A stretch of 57,055 nt of DNA, taken from positions 1 to 57,055 of the forward strand of contig NZ_CACSJM010000017.1 of the NCBI RefSeq assembly GCF_902706185.1, read 5' to 3'. Both the position numbers and the translations under genes were made by a program. Below are positions 51,391 through 57,055 of the stretch, one piece after another (the stretch's first letter is position 1; every line of letters begins with the position of its first letter). The DNA is from Roseomonas sp. 18066. Lineage in GTDB: Bacteria; Pseudomonadota; Alphaproteobacteria; Acetobacterales; Acetobacteraceae. The notes under the pieces are model-generated. The model saw only the letters and a program-made list of their open reading frames with translations. It had not been told where the DNA came from and did not search any database.

Positions 51391-51426
51391 GTTTCAAACC
51401 CAAACGTCCGTTTGACGGTCTGAAAC
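51391..51426. repeat. Nested hairpin 2
   Basis: GTTTCA and TGAAAC outer arms, and inside a perfect CAAACG-TC-CGTTTG stem. Order of words as in hairpin 1 (CGTTTC, AAACG, GTTTGACG, GAAAC), so the two are related copies about 65 bases apart. Confidence 0.75.
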
Positions 51427-51578
51427 ACCCCAGGCGCGGCTCTGCCAATATCCGCCACTAGGCCGACGCAGTGACTTCTGGTCTGTCGATTAAACAGCGT
51501 CGTATCGCCGACCGCGCGCACCGGCGCCATTCGCCAGCACACTCTGGTTGGCAAAGTGGGGATTTACCGCCGCCGCCC

Positions 51579-54500
51579 CTACTGCTCCACAGGCTGCGCG
51601 CTGTGCCTCGTCGAAACCTCGCCCCGCGCCGTCTCAGTCTCCGGCCACACGCGGTACCAGATGGCGTAGAGCGCGGGCAGGAAGATCAAAATCAGGACCG
51701 TGCCCACCGCCGTGCCGCCGATCAGCGTGTATGCCATGGAGCCCCAGAACACGGAGTGCGTCAGCGGGATGAAGGCGAGCACCGCCGCCAGCGCTGTAAG
51801 GATCACGGGACGCGCTCGCTGTACCGTCGCTTCAACGATGGCACGGTAGGGCGAAAGTCCCGCAGCCTCGTTGTCGTGGATCTGCCCGATCAGGATCAGG
51901 GTGTTGCGCATTAGGATGCCCGCCAGCCCGATCAGTCCGAGGATTGCGTTGAAGCCGAAGGGCTGCCCGAACAGCAGCAGCATTGGCACAGCCCCGACCA
52001 GGCCGAGCGGCGCCGTTAGCATCACCATGGCGGTCGCCGAGAAGGAGCGGACCTGCAGCATGATGACTAGCAGCATCAGTACGATCATGATCGGGAAGAC
52101 TGCGGCCAGCGCCGTGTTCGCCTTGGTGGATTCCTCGATGTTAGCTGCCGTCTCGATCCGGTAGTCCGACGGCAGGGAAGCCCGCAGTGGGGCCAGCGCC
52201 TCGATAAGCTGACGGGACACGTCCGGCGGCTGCATCCCGTCCTCGATGTCGCCGCGCACCGTGATTGTCGGCACCCGGTCCCGCCGCCACTGCAGCGGCG
52301 TTTCCATGCGCACCTCTATTCGGCCGATCTGTTCCAGCGGGATGATGCCGCCGCTGCGGGAGGTGAGCGTCAGGTCTCCGAGCCGCGCTGGGTCAAGGCG
52401 CGTTTGGCCAGCACTACGGGCGACGACGTCCACGGTGCGGATGTCCTCGCGCATGCGCGTTACCGTGACGCCGGACAGCAAGAACTGCAGTTGCTGCGCC
52501 GCCTCGGCCGGGGAAAGGCCAATCAGCCGCAGCCGGTCTTGGTCGAGCACGAAGTGAGCGGTTGGGCTGCGGGTGCCCCAATCCTGGTCGACCCGCCGCA
52601 TATGCGGGTTATCGCGCATGACCGCTTGCGCTCGGTAAGCGATGCCAAGCAGCACGGCTGGATCTGGCCCCATGACGCGGAAGGCGACCGGGAATGGCGA
52701 GTAAGGCCCGAAAACAAGTTGGGTGACGCGCAAGTCGGCTTCGAGCGCCAAGCCTGCGACGATGCGCTCGCGCAGCCGACCCTTGAGCGCCTCGCGAGCC
52801 TCCGGCGAGGGCGTGAGGATCACGATCTTGGCAAAGGCGGGATCCGGCAGTTCGGGCGACATGGAGAAGAAGAAGCGCGGCGCACCCTGCCCGAGATAGC
52901 TGGTCACAATGCGGGCCTCTGGCTGCTCCTTTAGCCAGGCTTCCACCTTGGCCACGGCGCCCCCGGTGACACCGATACTAGTGCCCTCGGGCAGGCGGAC
53001 CTCGACCATCACCTCCGGCCTGTCGGATTGCGGGAAGAACTGCTGCTTAACAACGCCCATACCCGCCCCAGCCATGCCGAGGGACAGGACCACCAGCCCG
53101 GATACCAGGAACTTGTTTCGCACGGCCCAGGCGATCAGCGCGCGCAGCATGCGGTAGCCGCGCGTGTCGTAGAGGGCCGCATGCCCGCCTACCACGGGCT
53201 TGACCTTCGGCAATAGCACCACGCCCAGATAGGGTGTGAAGGTCACTGCCACGATCCAGGAAGCCATTAGAGCAAAGCCGACGATCCAAAAGATGTTGCC
53301 CGCGTACTCACCTGCCGATGAGCGGGCGAAGCCTACGGGCATCAGGCCGATGACGGTGACCACCGTGCCGGACAGCATGGGCGCGGCGGTGTGGCTCCAG
53401 GCAAAGGCCGCGGCGCTGATGCGGTCCATGCCCTCCTCCATCTTCACCACCATGATCTCGATAGCGATGATGGCATCGTCGACCAGCAGGCCGAGCGACA
53501 GGATCAGCGCGCCGAGGGTGATGCGGTCGAAGACCCTGCCGGTGGCCATCATGATCAGGAAGACCAGCGCCAGGGTAAGCGGTACGGCGGCGGCGACGAT
53601 AATGCCCGCGCGCCAGCCCAGGCTGAGCAGGCTAACCAGCAGCACCACGCCGAGCGCCATGAAGAACTTCAACATGAACTCGCTAACGGCGCCGTCGATG
53701 TTGACGGCCTGGTCGCTGACCTTGCTGAGCGTCAGGCCGAGCGGCAGTCCCTCCTGAATAGCCGCCACCTCGCGCTCCAGCGCGGCGCCGAGTTCGAGTC
53801 CGTTCCAGCCTTCCTGCATGACGACGCCGAGAGCCATGGCGGGCTCGCCGTTGTGGCGGATCAGGAAGGTTGCCGGGTCTTCGTAGCCCCGGCGAACCTC
53901 GGCAACGTCAGACAGGTGCAAGTTGCGGCCGCCGACCACGATTGGCGTGGCGGCGATAGTTTCAGCATCGTCATAGGCGCCGTCCAGCCGCAGCTGCACC
54001 TGTTGCCCCCGGGTCTCCACCGAACCGGCGGGGGTCATGGCGTTCTGCCGCTCCAGCGCCGTAAAGATGTCCTGGGCGCTGATGCCGAGCGTCGCAAGGC
54101 GCGGATTGGAGAACTCGACGAAGATGCGCTCCGGCCGCTCGCCTAGAATATCGACCTTTTTTACCCCGGGCACATGAAGCAGGCGCTGCCGGATGGCCTC
54201 GGCCTGTCGGGTCAGCAGGCGTGGCGGCATGCCAGGCGCCTTAAGGGTGTAGAGGCCGAAAGTCGTGTCGGAGTACTCGTCGTTAACGAAGGGGCCGACA
54301 GCGCCGGGCGGCAGGCGACGTGCCTCATCGCCCAGCTTCTTGCGCGCCTGATAGAACTGCTCCTGCACTACTTCGGGCGGCGTATTGTCCTTCAGGGTTA
54401 GCGTCATGAAGGCGAAGCCGGGGCGCGTCATGGTCTCAACCCGGTCGTACCAGCGTAGTTCCTGCAGCCGCTTCTCCAGCGGCTCGGCGACGAGGTCCTG

Positions 54501-54683
54501 CATCTCCTGCGCCGTGGCACCCGGCCATGCCGCTTGCACCGTCAGTACCTTGATGGTGAATGCCGGGTCTTCCGCGCGGCCGAGCTTGAAGAAGGCGAAG
54601 GCACCTACGAGACCAATCATCAGGATCAGGAACAGTGTCACCGACCGCTCACGCACCGCCAGTGCCGAGAGGTTCAGGCTCAT
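51579..54683 (-). CDS. RND efflux pump permease
   Basis: 1034 aa from the ATG at 54683. Twelve-helix RND architecture: N-terminal helix (SVTLFLILMIGLVGAFAFFK), porter loops, TM4 with the proton-relay acidic pair in GLLVDDAIIAIEIMV, a second half repeat starting NKFLVSGLVVLSLGMAGAG and the last helix group (GSMAYTLIGGTAVGTVLILI). The class resembles the AcrB/MdtB multidrug group. Its ATG overlaps the adaptor stop (ATGA). Controlled with the adaptor by the upstream MarR protein. No outer-membrane channel gene is in the window. Confidence 0.93.
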   Translation of the reverse strand: MSLNLSALAVRERSVTLFLILMIGLVGAFAFFKLGRAEDPAFTIKVLTVQAAWPGATAQEMQDLVAEPLEKRLQELRWYDRVETMTRPGFAFMTLTLKDNTPPEVVQEQFYQARKKLGDEARRLPPGAVGPFVNDEYSDTTFGLYTLKAPGMPPRLLTRQAEAIRQRLLHVPGVKKVDILGERPERIFVEFSNPRLATLGISAQDIFTALERQNAMTPAGSVETRGQQVQLRLDGAYDDAETIAATPIVVGGRNLHLSDVAEVRRGYEDPATFLIRHNGEPAMALGVVMQEGWNGLELGAALEREVAAIQEGLPLGLTLSKVSDQAVNIDGAVSEFMLKFFMALGVVLLVSLLSLGWRAGIIVAAAVPLTLALVFLIMMATGRVFDRITLGALILSLGLLVDDAIIAIEIMVVKMEEGMDRISAAAFAWSHTAAPMLSGTVVTVIGLMPVGFARSSAGEYAGNIFWIVGFALMASWIVAVTFTPYLGVVLLPKVKPVVGGHAALYDTRGYRMLRALIAWAVRNKFLVSGLVVLSLGMAGAGMGVVKQQFFPQSDRPEVMVEVRLPEGTSIGVTGGAVAKVEAWLKEQPEARIVTSYLGQGAPRFFFSMSPELPDPAFAKIVILTPSPEAREALKGRLRERIVAGLALEADLRVTQLVFGPYSPFPVAFRVMGPDPAVLLGIAYRAQAVMRDNPHMRRVDQDWGTRSPTAHFVLDQDRLRLIGLSPAEAAQQLQFLLSGVTVTRMREDIRTVDVVARSAGQTRLDPARLGDLTLTSRSGGIIPLEQIGRIEVRMETPLQWRRDRVPTITVRGDIEDGMQPPDVSRQLIEALAPLRASLPSDYRIETAANIEESTKANTALAAVFPIMIVLMLLVIMLQVRSFSATAMVMLTAPLGLVGAVPMLLLFGQPFGFNAILGLIGLAGILMRNTLILIGQIHDNEAAGLSPYRAIVEATVQRARPVILTALAAVLAFIPLTHSVFWGSMAYTLIGGTAVGTVLILIFLPALYAIWYRVWPETETARGEVSTRHSAQPVEQ

Positions 54684-55822
54684 CGAGCGGCCTCCCTGGT
54701 ATCCACCCGCACCGCCTGGCCGTCCCGCAGCAGGTGGGCGCCCAGCGCCGCGACGCGCTCGCCCGGCCGGACGCCGTCCACCACCATCTGCTCGGCACCG
54801 ACCTGACGCACCTGGACCGGGCGGAAGTGCACGGTTGATCCTTCCGCGTTCAGCACCCAAACGCCGGTGGCACGCCCGTCGTCGCGGATCGCGCTTAGAG
54901 GAATGGCAGCTCCACCATTCGATGTGACGGAAGAGATCCTCAGTGTGACCGTGCTGCCCAGAGGAGCCTGTGCCGCTGCGCCCTCAAGGACGTAGCGCGC
55001 TTCGTAGGTGCGGCTTGCGGGATCGGCTGCGTCGGAGAGCTGGCGCAGCCGCGCCGGAACAGACGCCGCGCTCCCGGATTGGCCGTAGACCGTCGCCTCC
55101 GCTTCGGACCCGAGCGCGGGACGGAAACCCTCCGGCAGGTTCACCACAGCTTCTCGGGGCCCTGCCTGGGCCTGGCGGACGACGGCCTGGCCTGCCGCCA
55201 CCACAGCACCAGGTTCGGCCAGCACCTGCGTCACGACGCCGTCGGCATCAGCCCGCAGTGTGGCGTAGTCAGACCCGTTGGCGGCGACCTCTGCTTCCGC
55301 CTCTGCCGCCGCGAGCGTGGCGCGGGCGGTGTCCAAGGTGGCACGCGTCGTCTCGTACTTCTGGCGGGACGCCCACCCTTGGGCGAGCAATTGCCGGTAG
55401 CGCCCCTCGTCAGCCTCGGCCTGAACCAGCGTTGCACGCGCGCTGGCGACAGCGTTGCGCCGCGCGAGCAGCGCAAGGGTCAGGTCCTTATCGTCGAGCC
55501 GCGCTAGGGTATCCCCGCGCCGGACGGCCTGGCCGACGTCGACGAGCCGTGCGGTCACCTTACCCGCCACGCGGAAGGCCAGGTCGCTTTGGATCCTGGC
55601 GCCAAGGATCCCAGTGAAGGAACGGTCGGTGCTCTGCACTGGCAGCGCCATCGCCATCAGGACAAGCGGCGGCGACTTACGTGGGTCCTGCTGGCTCGCT
55701 TGGTTTGGGCCTTGAGCAGCGACGGCGTTGTGGGAGCGGCCGGTCACTGCGGCGGTTCCGGCGCCAACTGCTGTCGCGGCGGCTAACGTGCCGAGGATGG
55801 CCCAAAGGGCTTTCCGTTGCAT
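54680..55822 (-). CDS. RND efflux periplasmic adaptor (membrane-fusion protein)
   Basis: 380 aa from the ATG at 55822. N-terminal helix LWAILGTLAAATAVGAGTAA, barrel-sandwich half (FTGILGARIQSDLAFRVAGK, VTARLVDVGQAVRRGDTLAR), a long coiled-coil hairpin of Ala/Glu/Arg (NAVASARATLVQAEADEGRY through TLAAAEAEAEV) and the returning lipoyl half LRADADGVVTQVLAEPGAVV. Links the permease to an outer-membrane channel. A palindromic operator lies 58 bases upstream of the start. Confidence 0.92.
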   Translation of the reverse strand: MQRKALWAILGTLAAATAVGAGTAAVTGRSHNAVAAQGPNQASQQDPRKSPPLVLMAMALPVQSTDRSFTGILGARIQSDLAFRVAGKVTARLVDVGQAVRRGDTLARLDDKDLTLALLARRNAVASARATLVQAEADEGRYRQLLAQGWASRQKYETTRATLDTARATLAAAEAEAEVAANGSDYATLRADADGVVTQVLAEPGAVVAAGQAVVRQAQAGPREAVVNLPEGFRPALGSEAEATVYGQSGSAASVPARLRQLSDAADPASRTYEARYVLEGAAAQAPLGSTVTLRISSVTSNGGAAIPLSAIRDDGRATGVWVLNAEGSTVHFRPVQVRQVGAEQMVVDGVRPGERVAALGAHLLRDGQAVRVDTREAAR

Positions 55823-55879
55823 ACGGGTGATCCTGGAAAAACTCGTGAGTTTGGAGGAAAATGTTATTACGGAATATAG

Positions 55880-55891
55880 GTGCATATGCAC
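55880..55891. promoter_or_regulatory. Probable MarR operator of the RND operon
   Basis: GTGCATATGCAC, a perfect 12-bp palindrome between the marR stop and the adaptor start, 58 bases upstream of the latter. A close relative (GATGCATATACAC) lies in front of marR, as expected for one repressor controlling both. Confidence 0.68.
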
Positions 55892-55923
55892 TTTTAATGC
55901 GGATGTTGCTATGTGGCTGCCGC

Positions 55924-56376
55924 TCATGTCTTGGAGAGGCTTCCCAGGCCCCGCCACATCGCGGGGAACGACGCTGTCGGAACAGATGCCTTCACCGCCT
56001 CATTGGTCACGCGCCAGGATTCTAGTGCCTGGAGAAGCAAGTTCTGCCCCTGCGGGGTCAGGGAGACACGCTTCACACGGCTATCCCGAACGTCCTGTAC
56101 CATCGATAGCAATTCCCGCCGCTGCAACACCGCGAGGTTCCTGGTCATCGTCGTGCGGTCAATGCCCAGTAGCGTTGCCAGCTCGTTGATGCTCGACGCT
56201 TCAGTGCCCCGAATTGCAGTCATCAGGCTAAACTGCCAATTGTTCAGGTCAAGGTGCCGGAAGGCATCATCGTAGCGACGTCCGACGGCGCGGCTGGCGC
56301 GCTGCACATGGAGGCAAATGCAGGACGCTTCCACCGCGCGGAGGAGCTGAGGGTCGAGGGACAGAAGGTGTGCCAT
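55924..56376 (-). CDS. MarR-family transcriptional regulator
   Basis: 150 aa from the ATG at 56376 (MAHLLSLDPQLLRAVEASCI); GTG at 56400 and ATG at 56394 are alternatives, but these would place the operator inside the gene. LNNWQFSLMTAIRGTEASSI, NELATLLGIDRTTMTRNLAV, LQRRELLSMVQDVRDSRVKR, VSLTPQGQNLL is the MarR winged helix with the DxRxxR wing. Probably represses the RND operon and itself until a ligand or oxidant binds; Cys residues (CICLH) near the N-terminus might take part. Confidence 0.9.
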   Translation of the reverse strand: MAHLLSLDPQLLRAVEASCICLHVQRASRAVGRRYDDAFRHLDLNNWQFSLMTAIRGTEASSINELATLLGIDRTTMTRNLAVLQRRELLSMVQDVRDSRVKRVSLTPQGQNLLLQALESWRVTNEAVKASVPTASFPAMWRGLGSLSKT

Positions 56377-56386
56377 CCCGTTATAT

Positions 56387-56400
56387 GGATGCATATACAC
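56387..56400. promoter_or_regulatory. Probable MarR autoregulatory site
   Basis: GGATGCATATACAC, matching the palindrome GTGCATATGCAC at 55880 except for a few bases, 11-24 bases upstream of the preferred marR start. Confidence 0.55.
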
Positions 56401-56626
56401 TATTTTTGCAAGCTTTTAGTGAGCCGATCACGAGCCAGAGGGGAAAGCTGCTCTTTATCCAATTTCTTAGAATTCTACCTGCTTGCTGCAAAATCGCTCG
56501 ATTGGGTGAAGTCCGCAGTGGAGAGGTAATTCAAAACGTTCCGAGGTCATGCTAGGCTCAGGACCTATTAAATCTGATCTTGCGCTCTGATGGAGCTGTG
56601 ATTCCATGGCAGCCGGAGGTGCTGCC

Positions 56627-56995
56627 ATGGCTGACTTGTTCTGGCTGACGGAGGCGTAGGTCGAGCGGATCTCGCCTTTCTTTCCGCTGTCGCACGGCGT
56701 GCCGCGGGTCGACGACCAGCGTGTCGTCAGCGGGATCATCCACGTCATCCGCAACGGCCTGCGCTGGCGCGACGCGCCCGCCGAGTACGGTCCGCACAAG
56801 ACGCTCTACAACCGCTTCATCCGCTGGAGCCGGATGGGCGTGTTTAACCGGATCTTCGCAGGCCTGGCGGGCCGCCGAGGCCAGCCCGATCGGCTGATGA
56901 TCGACGCGACCCATCTCAAGGCCCACCACACGGCGGCCAGCCTCCTCAAAAAGGGGCTCTATCCCGATGTATCGGCCGGACGAAAGGCGGGCTGA
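56627..56995 (+). pseudogene. IS427-type transposase orfA with in-frame amber codon
   Basis: ATG at 56627 (MADLFWLTEA), then TAG at 56657-56659 where relatives have a Gln codon (CAG), then VERISPFFPLSHGVPRVDDQ, RVVSGIIHVIRNGLRWRDAP, LMIDATHLKAHHTAASLLKK and TGA at 56993-56995. First catalytic Asp is in MIDATHLK. Unless the TAG is read through, or an internal start is used, orfA is not made in full. Confidence 0.85.
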
Positions 56996-57055
56996 ACTCC
57001 AAGCTGCATGCCGTCTGCGACGGTCAGGGCCGTCCTGTCCTGCTGCTGCTCACCG
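56941..57055 (+). CDS. IS427-type transposase orfB, 5' part
   Basis: In the -1 frame relative to orfA the sequence reads IGRTKGGLNSKLHAVCDGQG, RPVLLLLT up to the window edge, the expected continuation of the transposase. The run CTCAAAAAGGGG at 56946-56957 lies in the overlap and is a plausible slippery site for the programmed frameshift known in this IS group. The rest of the gene is outside the window; compare the 3' end seen at 3-296. Confidence 0.75.

Larger units (their letters stand above)
50489..51578. other. 1.1-kb gene-free region with structured repeats
   Basis: No convincing gene on either strand; the open frames present are Pro- or Arg-rich with no domain. It contains three inverted-repeat structures annotated separately (50832-50910, 51326-51365, 51391-51426) and a run of C-rich and G-rich stretches near 50970-51010. 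Confidence 0.55.
56555..57055 (+). mobile_element. Left end of a second IS427-like element
   Basis: Starts GGCTCAGGAC after CTA at 56552-56554 and continues beyond the window. The terminal repeat matches the inverted end at 290-299, so this is the same kind of element as the one cut by the left edge and has the same orientation. Confidence 0.85.

Overview
The window is GC-rich DNA of an alphaproteobacterium, most likely a member of the Acetobacteraceae (Roseomonas-like). Pointers are the protein families (Bug receptor, GSCFA/WcbI, IalB-like, sorbosone dehydrogenase), IS5/IS427-type insertion sequences, and four promoter-placed copies of the alphaproteobacterial LexA box GTTC-N7-GTTC. The family placement is an inference; there is no rRNA, tRNA, integrase or CRISPR array to anchor it. 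The window is cut through two IS427-like elements in the same orientation, one at each edge, and much of the content between them looks acquired.

Layout: 1-299 end of an IS; 472-4191 leftward operon (alpha/beta hydrolase, DUF2231 membrane protein, sorbosone-dehydrogenase-like lipoprotein, small protein, SDR); 4363-7284 nuclease-fold protein, methyltransferase-like protein, glycosyltransferase and a degenerate receiver domain; 8076-15923 two phage-type beta-helix proteins bracketing a GT61 glycosyltransferase and a pyruvyl transferase, each beta-helix gene with its own LexA box and a neighbouring copy of a small HTH gene; 16043-19356 tandem small genes and an SOS operon (hypothetical, catalytically dead UmuD-like, frameshifted umuC); 19437-21825 plasmid-type replication/partition module (HTH protein, RHH protein, ParA, iteron-like repeats on both sides); 21812-23047 prophage scraps; 23241-28440 primase-helicase, Xis-like protein and hypothetical genes of a mobile element; 28669-32254 decayed imuA/imuB under a LexA box, a possible PIN-domain protein, IS scraps and a RelE/HigA-type toxin-antitoxin pair; 32766-35376 GSCFA and WcbI surface-polysaccharide genes and a second degenerate receiver; 37103-39546 Bug receptor, cyclase and SDR operon; 39740-40171 IS5 remnant; 40211-43294 secreted protein, FAD monooxygenase, IalB-like protein; 43315-49503 giant Gly-rich autotransporter; 49766-50488 M15 peptidase; 50489-51578 gene-free DNA with nested hairpins; 51579-56400 MarR-controlled RND efflux operon; 56555 to the end, start of a second IS.

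The most notable theme is SOS control. The same box precedes the umu-like operon, the imu operon and two polysaccharide-directed beta-helix genes, while the mutagenesis genes of this window are all broken or lack catalytic residues. The beta-helix genes remain open and sit with sugar-modifying enzymes, suggesting a damage-inducible surface-glycan or phage-derived tailspike function. A second theme is two paralogous receiver domains that both carry Asn instead of the phospho-accepting Asp, each next to glycan genes.
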